Positions 49,472 through 59,449 of a stretch of 64,000 nucleotides of DNA are shown here, piece after piece. Within the stretch, counting starts at the first letter, position 1; every line of letters begins with the position of its first letter. The notes beneath the pieces were generated by a model, which saw only the letters and a list, made by a program, of their open reading frames with translations, was not told the DNA's origin and did no database searches. This DNA is from JAPPHA01 sp963662815 (GTDB lineage: Bacteria; Pseudomonadota; Alphaproteobacteria; Rhodobacterales; Rhodobacteraceae): contig CAXXWA010000012.1 in the NCBI GenBank assembly GCA_963662815.2, forward strand, positions 1-64,000, written 5' to 3'. The translations under genes and the position numbers were made by a program.

Positions 49472-51912
49472 TCGGAGTCTCCCCGTTGCGCCGCCTCGGG
49501 CCGGGACAGCTTGCGGTAGCGAAGCGCCATGAGCGCCGGTGCGAGCACGAAGTCCGCGATGAGCGCGGTCATTATGGTGACGCCGGTCAGCAGCCCGAAA
49601 TCGACCAGGTTCTTCATGTCGGCGAGGCAGAAGATGAAGAATCCGGCGGTCAGCACTGTAGACGTCAGCAGCATCGCGCGACCCGAAGTCAGCAATGTCT
49701 CGCGCACGGCGTCCTCCACGGATCCGGTGCGCTCGAGATACCTGTGAAAGTGATGCATGAAATGGACCGTGTCGTCTACGGCCAGACCGATGGCGATCGA
49801 CCCGACCAGCATGGTGAAGAGGTTCAACGGAATCCCGGCGATCTCCATCAGCGCGAGGGTGAGGAGGACGGGCGTGAAATTGGGCAGCATGCTGATCAGC
49901 CCGGTTCCGACGCGCCCGATGAGCGCAATCATCATCAGCGTGATCACCACGCCGGCGATGAGATAGCTGCGGGCCGCGGAGCGGATCGTGTTTTCGAGGG
50001 TTCTGCTCAGCAGGCTCATGATGCCTGTAACCGTCACGTCGGCGGCATCGCCGAATGCGGCGTCGAACCGCGCCTCCACGTCCCGGATGAACGGCGGGTA
50101 GGCCAAGGTGTCCTGCCAAGGGACGCGCATGCTGAACCTGGCTCGGCTGAACCGGGTATCTACCAGATCCTCCAGATCGTCGGAACCGGAGTTCTCGAAC
50201 AGCAGGAATTCCTGCGGAATCAGCGCGGGATTTTCCGGGATTCGATGGAATTCCGCGCGGTTCTCGTTCAATGCCTGGTGGATTTCCTTCAGCAGATCCG
50301 CCACCGAAAGCACCGCACCGACCCTGGTGGTCCCCGAAGTGTCGGCCTCGATGTCCTGTTTGAGCCCATCCAGCCTGAGCAGCGTGTCCCGGTCGTGGAG
50401 ACCGTTCTCGGTCCCGGTGTCCAGCACGACCTCGAGCGCCACGGATCCGCCGAGATCGCGGTCGATGGCGGCAGTCGCCTGGCGCACCGGCCAGTGATGG
50501 GGCAGCCACGAGAGAATGTCGTGCGAAAACCGCAATTGAGCTGCGAGCCCGATCGCGACCGCCGCCGCGGCGAGGAAGGCGCAGACGATCGGCACCGCGT
50601 TGCGAACGCCAAATCCCGCAAACGCGGCCAGCGCCTTGTCCGTAACTTCGGACGCCCTGTCGGCCGGCGCGCGGGTCCGCATGGCCCACGAAGGGGTCAT
50701 GGCAAGCCCGGCTGGCAGCAGGACCAGCGTGTAGACGAGCGCGATCAGGACCCCGATTGCGGAAAAGCGACCCAGGTCGGCGACCGGAGCGACGTCGGCG
50801 ACAGCAAAGGAGCCCAGGCCGGCGGCGGTGGTCAGGCTGGTCAGGAGGACCGGAAGTCCGGCGTGGCCGACCGCGCCGATGATCGCGCGTTCGCGGCCCA
50901 ATCCGTCGCGCATGTTCCTGAAGTGGATGGCGAGAAGGTGGACCGCCGCCCCGATGCCCACGGCAAGCAGGAAGGACGGAAGAATGACGATCGGCAGCGT
51001 GACGGGGGTGCCAAGGTGCCCCATCAGTCCGAGCGTGCTCAGCAGCGCCAGCAAAACCACGACGAGGGGAAGCATCACGGCGGCAACGGAGCGGAAAACG
51101 GCAAACAGGAGAATCGCAATGACTGCCGTCGCAAGCAGGACCGAGCGCTTCATGTCGTCCTGAAGCGCCGTTTTCAGGGCGTCGGTGACCGCGGGGGTTC
51201 CCGCGGTCCGCAGGACGAAGCCGTCGCGCCGATGCTCCGCGACGATTTCCTCTACGGAAGCGATGACCCTGCGGGTCTCTTCGTCGCCAAGCCTTTCGCG
51301 CGGGCCCGCGTCCTCGGGGGTCTCGTCGAAGAGGCCAAGCGCGTCGTCGACCGACCGATCATCGCTCCCGGCGAAGCGCGCCAGTTCAAGCGCGATCGTC
51401 GTCACGGCGCCGTCCGGCGAGATCAGCAGGTTCCGGTACAGCGGATTTGCCAGGACCCGCGCGCGGAGCCCGGCGAATTCCTGGCGGGAGTCCGGCCAGC
51501 GTTCCAGGAGATCCTCGACGATCAACCGGTCGCTTTCGCCCCTTGTATCGCGCGCGTTGACCATGGAGGTGATGTTCGCGAGGTTGGGAACGCGGGAGGC
51601 GAGGGCGTCATGCAGGTCCTTCAGCCCGGTCAGGGCCTCACTGGCGAACAACTCGTCCGGTTCGACGGATATGATGATCATGTCGTCGCGGCCGAACTGC
51701 TCCCGAAACTCTTCGTATCGTTCAAGCACTGGATCCCCGGCGCGAAGGAACGATTCGGTCGACGTGTCGATGACGAGATTCCTGAGCCCTGCCGCCGCGG
51801 CGAGCGCGGCGAGGAGCACGACGATGACCGCGGGAAACCTGTTGCGGCAGAGAAGGGCCGCCAATGCCTCGAACCACGACTCCACGCGGGACCTGATCCG
51901 GGCGACGGCCAT
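49468..51912 (-). CDS. RND/MMPL-family exporter
   Basis: This 814-residue inner-membrane protein has two homologous halves, each with one helix, a large periplasmic domain and five helices. Visible blocks are FPAVIVVLLAALAAAAGLRN, VIAILLFAVFRSVAAVMLPL, GIGAAVHLLAIHFRN, and in the second half GLISMLPNFTPVLLTLALME and GSIAIGLAVDDTVHFMHHFH. The Asp-Asp in the last block is the proton-relay position of MMPL proteins. ATG 51912 is preferred; an in-frame ATG at 52002 would add a basic 30-residue lead. It heads the operon with the LolA-like and barrel genes and likely exports a lipid. Confidence 0.9.
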   Translation of the reverse strand: MAVARIRSRVESWFEALAALLCRNRFPAVIVVLLAALAAAAGLRNLVIDTSTESFLRAGDPVLERYEEFREQFGRDDMIIISVEPDELFASEALTGLKDLHDALASRVPNLANITSMVNARDTRGESDRLIVEDLLERWPDSRQEFAGLRARVLANPLYRNLLISPDGAVTTIALELARFAGSDDRSVDDALGLFDETPEDAGPRERLGDEETRRVIASVEEIVAEHRRDGFVLRTAGTPAVTDALKTALQDDMKRSVLLATAVIAILLFAVFRSVAAVMLPLVVVLLALLSTLGLMGHLGTPVTLPIVILPSFLLAVGIGAAVHLLAIHFRNMRDGLGRERAIIGAVGHAGLPVLLTSLTTAAGLGSFAVADVAPVADLGRFSAIGVLIALVYTLVLLPAGLAMTPSWAMRTRAPADRASEVTDKALAAFAGFGVRNAVPIVCAFLAAAAVAIGLAAQLRFSHDILSWLPHHWPVRQATAAIDRDLGGSVALEVVLDTGTENGLHDRDTLLRLDGLKQDIEADTSGTTRVGAVLSVADLLKEIHQALNENRAEFHRIPENPALIPQEFLLFENSGSDDLEDLVDTRFSRARFSMRVPWQDTLAYPPFIRDVEARFDAAFGDAADVTVTGIMSLLSRTLENTIRSAARSYLIAGVVITLMMIALIGRVGTGLISMLPNFTPVLLTLALMEIAGIPLNLFTMLVGSIAIGLAVDDTVHFMHHFHRYLERTGSVEDAVRETLLTSGRAMLLTSTVLTAGFFIFCLADMKNLVDFGLLTGVTIMTALIADFVLAPALMALRYRKLSRPEAAQRGDSE

Positions 51913-52002
51913 TACCCGCCCCGTCCTCGCCCCGGCGGTCCGGAAGCGCGCGATGCGACCGCATCCCCTTCGGGCGGCCGCATCGCGATGATGGTCATGC
52001 AC

Positions 52003-52380
52003 ATGTTCGGTCCAACGTAGTCCGTTCAGACGCCGGAAAACCCTGCCACGGTTCGATCCGGCGTGTCAAACCGGGACATCTTTCCGGCTTGCCCGAATGC
52101 GCCCCGCGCTGCCACTCCCGCCGCATCCCTTGCCCGCAGTGTCAGCCAGGCGGTTTCTCCGGCGATCGGATGGCGCCTCTCGCACGGAGGCGCCAGGTCA
52201 TCTTCATCGGGATCGGCCGGGCGCTTCGGAATCGCCGGTCGCCGCTTGATGCGCCGCCTGCGCATGTGCAGGATGCTTCAGGGCGTGCCGGGCCGGCCTC
52301 CCGGAATGGCCCGTCAGCGCAGGATGCTGCCGGATCGTGCGGTGTGCCCTGTAGAAGAGGGTCTGGAGAAAGGGCGGCGC
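52003..52380. other. Divergent promoter region between exporter operon and dehydrogenase gene
   Basis: About 380 bases without a recognisable gene or structured RNA. It must hold both divergent promoters. Confidence 0.4.
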
Positions 52381-53271
52381 ATGGACCGCTTTCCCGTGGT
52401 GGGGCTGATCGGGATCGGCGAAATGGGCGCCGGGATCGGCGGCGCCCTGACGCGCGCCGGCGTCGAGGTCAGGACCGTCGTTGCCGGCCGCGGCCCCGAG
52501 TCTCGCACGCGCGCCGCGGAGGCGGGGCTGATCGCGGTCGACGACCTCTCCGGCCTCGCTGCCGCCGCAGATCTGGTGATTTCCGTGCTGCCGCCGGACC
52601 GGGCGCGCTCCGTCGCGGCCGAGTTCGCCGGCTGCCTTCCGCCGGGCGGCGGCGAGGGGACGTTCCTCGAGGCGAACGCCATATCGCCCGGGCTGGTCCG
52701 GGACATCGCGGCGCTTTTCCCGGACCCGGGGACCGTTGTCATCGACGGCGGGATCGTAGGCGGGCCGCCATCCGGCGAAAGTCGGCCGAGGCTCTACGTC
52801 TCGGGTCCGGAATGCGCGCATCTCCAGGCGCTCGACGGCCTGGCGTTCGACATCCGCCGGCTCGCGGGCGGAATTGGCCGGGCTTCGGCCTTCAAGATGG
52901 TCTACGCGGCCCTCACCAAGGGAACGAACGCGCTCATGACCAACGTCGCGCTCTGCGCCGAGAGCTTCGGGTTTCTGGAAGAGATGATGGACGAGTTGTC
53001 GGCGAGTCAGGCCGCGCTGGCCGAACGGGCGCGATCCGACATTCCGCGGCTTCCCTGCGATGCCGGGCGGTGGGTGCGCGAAATGCTGGAGATCCGGGAT
53101 ACCTTCCGGGCGCAGGGGCTCCCGGGAGGGTTTCACGAGGCGGCGGCGGAAATCATGCGGATACTGGAAGCATCGCGCTTCGGCTCCGAAACGCGGCGAA
53201 CCCGCGACAGGTCCCGCAGCCTGTCGGCAACGGTGCGCGGGGTTGCAGCGGACCGGGAAGCCGGGTCATGA
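52381..53271 (+). CDS. NAD(P)-dependent 6-phosphogluconate dehydrogenase-like protein with DUF1932 domain
   Basis: This 296-residue enzyme begins MDRFPVVGLIGIGEMGAG, a Rossmann GxGxxG loop, followed by DLVISVLPPDRA. The C-terminal all-helical DUF1932 domain (about 190-270) is recognisable from SAFKMVYAALTKGTNALMT and CAESFGFLEEMMDEL. Such proteins are beta-hydroxyacid-dehydrogenase relatives of unknown substrate. ATG 52381 follows the GGAGAAAGG ribosome-site region. It stands alone, next to the broken IS30 copy. Confidence 0.88.
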   Translation: MDRFPVVGLIGIGEMGAGIGGALTRAGVEVRTVVAGRGPESRTRAAEAGLIAVDDLSGLAAAADLVISVLPPDRARSVAAEFAGCLPPGGGEGTFLEANAISPGLVRDIAALFPDPGTVVIDGGIVGGPPSGESRPRLYVSGPECAHLQALDGLAFDIRRLAGGIGRASAFKMVYAALTKGTNALMTNVALCAESFGFLEEMMDELSASQAALAERARSDIPRLPCDAGRWVREMLEIRDTFRAQGLPGGFHEAAAEIMRILEASRFGSETRRTRDRSRSLSATVRGVAADREAGS

Positions 53272-53540
53272 CGGCCTCGGTTCCGCGACCGCTCGGTTCG
53301 ACCTCGGCGAGCCGGGCATGGAATGCGCAGGCAGTCTCCCCGTGAGTTCGGCTGCGGCAGCGTCCAGAAACCGATCGCGGCAGTTCGCCACACCGATCCG
53401 GTCCGGAACCGCTTGTTCTGGCAAAGGCAGGAAATCATTGCCATGTGAAGTTGCAGGCAGCGTTTTGGGGAATATCGATGCTGAAAGCTGACTGGCAGCG
53501 AATTTCCGCAAACGTGAACGTCGATGCATCGCCATTTGTT

Positions 53541-54945
53541 TCCCCACTTCCACTCCGAAGTGCAACACCGGCCACTTCCGCTGCGAGCGCGCAGCTCGGG
53601 CGCAGAAGATGGCCCTGTGATGGCGAATCCAGGCCCCGGGGCGCCGGAGATCGGGGCCCGAGGCGGCTGAAGTCCCGTCGAAACGCAGCGTAGCCGCGCT
53701 CTCCGGACGGTGCAAGCCGCGCCCAGGGGGCGGCGGCGGCCCGCCGGGCGAAGGGAGGGCGGAGCCCGACCGAGGTCGGCGGGCCGCAGACGCCCCTTGT
53801 CTCTCGCCGGACCGGTCCCTCCGGAACTCGATCCGGGACGGCTTCGGTCAGGGAGGCCGCGCCTTCCGGAACGCCTCGGCCGGGGTCGTGCAGCCGAGCG
53901 CCTTCCTCGGACGCGCGTCCGTCCGGTCCCGGACGGCCTCGCCTCCGCGTCGGTCACCTTCCCGAGTCGGTGTCCTTGGAAAGGCATCCCCGCACCAGGC
54001 CGTTCGCGTGCCCGTTCAGGCCCCGCTCCCGGGAATGGCACGGCGTCGCGAAGAGGAACCCGGCCCCGAGCGCCCGCGCCACCCAGGCGTGGCCCGCGAA
54101 CTCCTTGCCGTTGTCCGCGGTGATCGTGCGGACCAGGGCGGCGAGCGGCAGCAGCATCTCGAGCAGCGCGGCGCCCACCGCGGCCGCGGTCCTCCTGCCC
54201 AACCCTCTGAAGAAGCGTGCAGTTCGACGCACGGCCCGCCAGCACGCCGGCGCGCCGCCGTGGCCCTTGCCGACGATCGTGTCCGCCTCCCAGTCGCCGA
54301 TCCGCTCCTTCGCCTCCACGATCTCCGGGCGCTCGGAGATGTCCGCGCGGTCCGGGATGCGGCCCCGGCCCGAATGGCGCCCGCCCTTCCAGTTCGGCTT
54401 CCTTCCCGCGGCGGCGCAGGAACAGGCAGAGCCGCCCCCCGGCCTTCCGGTCGGCGCGGACGTGCTGGCATATCCACTCCCGGCCCGCCTGACGGCCATG
54501 GGGATGCCCTCCCTGCGGAAGCGGCCGGCGGTCCGGTCCGGGCTCCAGCCCTCCGCAAGCCTGTCCTCCGCCGTCCGCCACCGCTCCCGGGTCATCTTCC
54601 CGGCAACGGACGAGGCGGCGCCGCGCCGCGCCGAGGCCTTGCCCTGCGCCTGCCCGTGCCTGTATCCGCGCCCGCCGCCGTTGCGCCGGATCTCGCGCCG
54701 GACAGTCGATGACGGTCTGCGGCCGATCTGCCGGGCAATGGCCGGATCGGACAGTCCGCTTTTCCTCAGCGCGCATGTCCGGCATCGTTCGCCATGGGTC
54801 AGGTGGTGGCAGCCGCTCGGCATGACAGTCTCCATGCTTCATACACAGGGACTGTCGCCGCCATCTGGCCGATTCGCAACATCCTGCGTCGAAGGACGCA
54901 GGCCGCCACCACCTCTGGTGTTGCACTTCAGAGTGGCACGGGGGA
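53541..54945 (-). mobile_element. IS30-family insertion sequence (degenerate)
   Basis: Terminal inverted repeats are recognisable. The left end CACTCCGAAGTGCAACACC (53551-53569) matches the right end's GGTGTTGCACTTCAGAGTG (54917-54935) with one mismatch in the shared core. The spacing is about 1.4 kb, with the transposase on the - strand and a roughly 300-base non-coding tail at the left. Remnants of the same type lie at 7195-7378 and 17833-18005. The transposase is broken, so the copy is probably immobile. No clear target duplication was seen. Confidence 0.8.
53848..54835 (-). pseudogene. IS30 transposase, multiply frameshifted
   Basis: The frame starts METVMPSGCHHLTHGER with the IS30 helix-turn-helix (CALRKSGLSDPAIARQIGRR, STVRREIRRN). 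The middle part (REWICQHVRADRKAGG) lies in a second frame. The DDE core returns to the first frame with Asp in GDWEADTIVGKGHGG and Asp in TITADNGKEFAGH. After GCLSKDTDSG further one-base losses shift coding again, ending in RPRKALGCTTPAEAFRKARP before TGA 53848. Around ERGLN the expected Glu is still seen. At least four shifts abolish function. Confidence 0.85.
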
Positions 54946-55435
54946 TTCGATTTTTCGAAACTTGACCAACTTTCCGACCCTCTTCAAGGCCCCCGACCCG
55001 TCAGATCGGCCAGACTGTTTTCGTGAGTCTCCGGCGAAATCTGCTTCCGAGGGAACTGATTCCCGAATTTGCGCAGTCTGAGGGACAGGCGCAACTCTTG
55101 ACGGGCTCGGTTCGGGGTCGGCGACCTTGCGGACGTCACGCGAGACTCTCCATCCGCAACTGGTCAAGGCATGCACAAGAGCGCCACCACCGGAGGCGCC
55201 GAAGGTGTCGCCTCGCCTTGCGAAAACAATGCAGCGCTCCCGCAAAAGCATGAAGCGATAGCGAAATTCACTCCTGCACCGCAGCCGCCCCCATGCCCTG
55301 AACCGATTGGTGCAGGCACGCAACGCGATCAACGAAAGAATGCATGGGACAGGCGCATGGCGCGCAAGCGCGCGAAGCCGGAAGGCCGGGAACGGAACCT
55401 CAGTCCCGCGGGCGTCGCCGGCCGGGGCGCCGGTT
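54946..55435. other. Gene-free stretch between IS30 and the ABC transporter operon
   Basis: Nothing recognisable. It includes the 3' side of the permease operon; no strong terminator is visible. Confidence 0.4.
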
Positions 55436-56290
55436 TCAGGTCTGGGAGATTCCGCGCAGCCGCTCGGAGCGGCGGCGAAGCAGTTCCACGGTGGTCAGCA
55501 GCAGGATGGAGACCGCGACGAGGATCGTGGCCACGGCGAGGATCGTCGGGCTGATCTGTTCGCGCAGTCCGTTGAACATCTCCCATGGCAGCGTCTTCAG
55601 TCCCGCCGAGCCGACGAAAAGGACCACGACCACCTCGTCGAAGGACGTGATGAAGGCGAAGAGCGCGCCGGAAATGACGCCCGGAAGGATGAGCGGCATC
55701 TGCACCTTGAAAAACGTCCGGACCGGACCGGCGCCGAGGCTCGCCGCAGCGTGGGTGAGGCTTCTGTCGAAGCCGACGAGGGTTGCGGTCACCGTGATGA
55801 TGACGAAGGGGATTCCGAGCGCGGCATGCGACAGGACGACGCCGATGTAAGTCCCCTGGAGGCCGACCCTCGAATAGAAGAAGTACATGCCGGCCGCGGA
55901 AATGATCAGCGGGACGATCATCGGGGAGATCAGCGTTGCCATGATCGCCCTGCGGAACGGGACGTGGCTCTGGCTCAGCCCGATCGCCGCGAGCGTGCCG
56001 AACGACACCGCGAGGAACGTGGCGGCGGGCGCGATCCGGAACGAGTTGAAGAGTGCGACCTGCCAGTCCGGGTTGGTCAGGAAGTCCTCGTAGTGCCGGA
56101 GCGAGTAGCCGGCGGGATCCAGCCTGAGCATTTCCGGCGAGAAAGTGAAGTAGTCGCCCGCGTTGAAGCTCAGGGGAAGGATCACCAGGATCGGAAACAT
56201 CAGGAACACGAACACGACGACGCAGATCCCCCGGAAGGAATAGTGCCAGACTCGCTCGATGGGCGATGCGTATGAGGGGAGTTGCGCCAC
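55436..56290 (-). CDS. Polyamine-type ABC transporter permease (PotC-like)
   Basis: This 284-residue inner-membrane permease has six helices and the cytoplasmic EAA-type loop in THAAASLGAGPVRTFFKVQMPLILPGVISG. The sequence is of the PotC/YdcV type (IVLSFNAGDYFTFS-like periplasmic turn, SFGTLAAIGLSQS). It starts 4 bases after the larger permease gene, so they are co-translated. It would pair with that permease to form the channel for a polyamine or related cation. No ATPase gene is present in the window. Confidence 0.9.
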   Translation of the reverse strand: MAQLPSYASPIERVWHYSFRGICVVVFVFLMFPILVILPLSFNAGDYFTFSPEMLRLDPAGYSLRHYEDFLTNPDWQVALFNSFRIAPAATFLAVSFGTLAAIGLSQSHVPFRRAIMATLISPMIVPLIISAAGMYFFYSRVGLQGTYIGVVLSHAALGIPFVIITVTATLVGFDRSLTHAAASLGAGPVRTFFKVQMPLILPGVISGALFAFITSFDEVVVVLFVGSAGLKTLPWEMFNGLREQISPTILAVATILVAVSILLLTTVELLRRRSERLRGISQT

Positions 56291-56294
56291 TGCC

Positions 56295-57851
56295 TTATCC
56301 GAGCTTCACGTTGTCGATTCCGACGATCCGGTCGTAGACCCAGTAGAGGATCAGCACTGCAGCGAGAAGGATCGTTCCGAGCGCTGCGCCGAGCCCCCAG
56401 TTCAGCGAAGAGGAGATGTGGTAGGCGATCCTGTTCGAGATGAAGATGCCCTTGGTGCCGCCGACGAGTTCCGGCGTGATGTAGTATCCGATCGCGAGGA
56501 TGAAGACGAGGACGCAGCCCGCGCCGATTCCCGGCAGCGACTGCGGAAAGTAGACGCGCCGGAATGCCGTCCAGGAGCTTGCGCCGAGCGAGCGCGCCGC
56601 GCGCACGTAGGACGGCGGAATCGTCTTCATCACGGCATAGAGCGGCAGGATCATGAACGGAAGCAGGATGTGCGTCATCGCCACGATCGTCCCGAACTGG
56701 TTGTTGATCATGATCAGGCGGTTTCCGTCCCCGATGATGCCGATCGTGACCAGGATGTCGTTGATGACCCCCTGTTGCTGGAGGAGCACCTTCCACGCCG
56801 AGGTTCTGACCAGGAGCGAGGTCCAGAACGGCAGCAGCACGAGGATCATCAGGATGTTCGCCCGCGCCAGCGGCAGGCTGGCGAGGAGATAGGCCACCGG
56901 ATATCCGAGAAGAATGCAGCCGACGGTGATGGTGAGCGACATGAACAGGGTTCTGGCGAAGATCACCCCGTAGATCCGTTCGTTGTCGGGACGGGCCTCG
57001 AAGCCGTCCAGCCCCTTCTTCATGTCGACGGCGTTCAGGAAGTAGCCCTCCGTGAAGCGCGGAGAGAAGACCTGGATCGTCCGCCAGAGGTCGCGTTCGC
57101 CCCAACCCTCCGAGGCCTCGACGAATGCCTCCCTGAAGCTGATTTCGGCGATGTCGCCGACGCCCGCCGCCGCGTCCGCGAGACTGCGCGCGTGGGGGCC
57201 GTCGAGGCCGTCGAGTTCGTTTCCCGCCGCTGCGGCGTCGAGTTCGCGCGCGAGCGACACGTAGACGTAGTCGGCGACGGGCCTGTTCCTGCCGGCATTC
57301 CGCCCGTGCCAGGCGCGGAACGCGTTGGCCGTCTCCGGCAGCAGTTTCGAGGCGGACGGATCCTCGAACAGGCCGGCAAGGTGTTCGGCCGAACCCCAGG
57401 CCTCGCCTGCGGCGAAAAAGTGGTCGCGGTAGGATCCGGTGTCGAATTCCGTTAGCGCCCGCCCGGCCCTCCGGAACAGCGATGCGATGCCCGGTGACTC
57501 GTAGTTAAGGCGCGAGCCGACGCGCGTGTGCGCCTTGCGTTCGACCGCGATCGAAAGGTCGAGGTAGAATGCCTCGAAGACGTTCTCTCCGGGCAGCTCG
57601 TCGGCCCTGCTGTCCCACTGCGCGAGCGCGGCGACGGTTCGGGGAAGGGTGGTCGACACGATTCCGTTCTCGACGGATCGGAACAGCATGTCGGCGATCG
57701 GGGCGATGAAAGTGACGAGGATGAATATGAGGAGCGGCGCTATCAGCAGCAGCGCCCGCGTCTTCTGCCAGCGAAGCGAACGCCGGAGCCGGCGTCTGAG
57801 TTCGGCGCCGCCTTCCGGCGCATCGGCAATGGTTCCGGGTGCAGTTGCCAT
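56295..57851 (-). CDS. Polyamine-type ABC transporter permease (PotB-like) with a large periplasmic insertion
   Basis: This 518-residue protein has a first helix at about 33-55, followed by an unusually long extracytoplasmic segment (about 60-280). Then come five further helices and the EAA motif region VRAARSLGASSWTAFRRVYF and PQSLPG. Typical PotB/PotH permeases are about 290-330 residues long; the extra 200 residues are Ala/Glu/Arg-rich and mainly helical. It follows the binding-protein gene by 80 bases, separated by a perfect hairpin. The insertion could contact the binding protein or substrate. Confidence 0.88.
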   Translation of the reverse strand: MATAPGTIADAPEGGAELRRRLRRSLRWQKTRALLLIAPLLIFILVTFIAPIADMLFRSVENGIVSTTLPRTVAALAQWDSRADELPGENVFEAFYLDLSIAVERKAHTRVGSRLNYESPGIASLFRRAGRALTEFDTGSYRDHFFAAGEAWGSAEHLAGLFEDPSASKLLPETANAFRAWHGRNAGRNRPVADYVYVSLARELDAAAAGNELDGLDGPHARSLADAAAGVGDIAEISFREAFVEASEGWGERDLWRTIQVFSPRFTEGYFLNAVDMKKGLDGFEARPDNERIYGVIFARTLFMSLTITVGCILLGYPVAYLLASLPLARANILMILVLLPFWTSLLVRTSAWKVLLQQQGVINDILVTIGIIGDGNRLIMINNQFGTIVAMTHILLPFMILPLYAVMKTIPPSYVRAARSLGASSWTAFRRVYFPQSLPGIGAGCVLVFILAIGYYITPELVGGTKGIFISNRIAYHISSSLNWGLGAALGTILLAAVLILYWVYDRIVGIDNVKLG

Positions 57852-57891
57852 TCCGGCGCGCTAGCCGCGGTTTCCCTTGAATCGAAGGGGC

Positions 57892-57917
57892 GGAAGGGCG
57901 GCTGTTGCCGCCCTTCC
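57892..57917. terminator. Hairpin between the binding-protein and permease genes
   Basis: GGAAGGGCGGC, loop TGTT, GCCGCCCTTCC: a perfect 11-bp stem. No T-run follows, so it looks like an intra-operon attenuator or mRNA-processing hairpin that lets the binding protein be made in excess over the permeases, as is common in such operons. Confidence 0.65.
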
Positions 57918-57931
57918 GGAAAGTTCGGGAC

Positions 57932-59038
57932 TCACTTCGCGAGCCACGCCTGGAACTTGGCGTCGATGTCGTCGCGGTAGTCCGCCCACCACTTGTAGTC
58001 GTAGATCAGCGTGTTCTTCGCGTTGGCGGGATCGGTCGGCATGTGCGGCGCCATGTCGATTCCGAGCGTCGCGTGCTGGCCGACCAGCGGAGCGGAGGAC
58101 ATGCGCGCCGGGCCGTAGGAGATGTACTTGGCCTGGTCCGCGAGACGCTGCGTGTCGGTGGCGAAGCGCACGAGTGCGAGCGTTGCGTCGAGACGGTCCT
58201 GCGGAAGCCCTTCCGGAATGATCCAGCCGTCGAGGTCGAAGGCCTGCGCGTCCCAGAGCATCTTGACGTTTTCGGCGCCCTTCTCCTCGATCAGCGAGAA
58301 CAGCCGGCCGTTGTACGTCGATCCGATCACGATCTCGCCGTCGGCGAGAAGCTGCGGCGTGTCTGCGCCTGCCGCCCACCATATGACGTCGTCCTTGATG
58401 GTGTCCAGCTTCGCCAGCGCCTTTTCGAGGCCGCCTTCGGCTCCCAGCGCATCATAGACCTCGTCGAGCGGTACGCCGGTGCAGTGTATGGCCCACTCGA
58501 CGTTGTTGATCGGCCGCTTCTCGAGAGCCCGCTTGCCCGGGAAGCTTTCGAGATCGAAAATGTCGCAGACGCTATTGGGCTCGCGTCCCTCCCACTCGGC
58601 GACATCGGTGCGGTAGCCGAACGTCGTCGAGTACACGATCTGCGGGATGTAGCAGTCGGAAATGATGAGGGCGCCGAAGTCCTCGGACGCCGAAGTGCCG
58701 TCCGGTGCCGACTCCAGCATGTTGTCGAAGTCGATCTCCATCGCGAGGCCCTCGTCGCAGAGCCGGATCGCGTCGGCGGCGACCACATCCACCAGATCCC
58801 AGGTGATGTTGCCGGCCTCGTTCATGGCGCGAAGCTTGGCGACGGCCTCGTAGCTGCTCTCGTCATGGATGATGTTCACGTCCGGATTCATTTCCATGTA
58901 CGGATTGTGGTACGCGTTGATCTGCGACTGCGAGTACGCACCTCCCCACGAAACGACGGTCAGGTCGATCGCGCCGACGGGCCCGCCGGCAAGGGCCAGC
59001 GCCCCGGTCGCTGTTGCAACGACAAGTTTCAGTTTCAT
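57932..59038 (-). CDS. Periplasmic polyamine-type substrate-binding protein (PotD-like)
   Basis: This 368-residue exported protein has signal peptide MKLKLVVATATGALALAGGP then VGA. The mature part begins IDLTVVSWGGAYSQSQ, typical of PotD/PotF-type binding proteins, and contains DAIRLCDEGLAMEIDFDNML, LLADGEIVIGSTYNGRL and GWIIPEG. A bilobed fold with aromatic ligand contacts is expected. It is the first gene of the operon. Its ATG is preceded by GGGAGATTCC. Polyamine or betaine-like cations are plausible ligands; sequence alone does not fix them. Confidence 0.92.
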   Translation of the reverse strand: MKLKLVVATATGALALAGGPVGAIDLTVVSWGGAYSQSQINAYHNPYMEMNPDVNIIHDESSYEAVAKLRAMNEAGNITWDLVDVVAADAIRLCDEGLAMEIDFDNMLESAPDGTSASEDFGALIISDCYIPQIVYSTTFGYRTDVAEWEGREPNSVCDIFDLESFPGKRALEKRPINNVEWAIHCTGVPLDEVYDALGAEGGLEKALAKLDTIKDDVIWWAAGADTPQLLADGEIVIGSTYNGRLFSLIEEKGAENVKMLWDAQAFDLDGWIIPEGLPQDRLDATLALVRFATDTQRLADQAKYISYGPARMSSAPLVGQHATLGIDMAPHMPTDPANAKNTLIYDYKWWADYRDDIDAKFQAWLAK

Positions 59039-59449
59039 TGGAATCTCCCATTCTCACCAGGCTTTCAACGACACGCTCCCCGACTGGAAGATGCCGCTGT
59101 GAATCCGTTTATCGCCCGGTTGGGAATAGATCAATGTCGCAGTCCGGCATGAAACGTTTTTCACGTTGAATCAGCGCGCAACCCTGCGGCGCCTGCTCGG
59201 CGAGGTGCCGCCGCGCGCCGCGGAACGCCGCTGGAATGTCGTTTTCCGGCTCCGGCGGATTCGTTCCGGAATGCGGCCGGACGGCGGAGGAATCCCGAAC
59301 CGGACGCTTGTCCGGGCGCCGCTGTTGTGTGAACTTCCGCAAAGGAGGCCGGGGGACCGTCCGCAGCGGCAGCGGACTCGCCGGAATCCGGCCGCTCGCG
59401 CCCCGGCGCCATCGGCCGGGAACGCAGGAAACGAAACGGGCGGAGCGCG
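59039..59449. other. Divergent region between the ABC operon and the kinase gene
   Basis: No gene recognised. It holds promoters for both directions and GC-driven frames only. Confidence 0.4.

Noticed and set aside
49450..52020. 856-codon + strand frame opposite the RND exporter
   Set aside because: Complement of a clear MMPL gene; composition is that of antisense GC-rich DNA.
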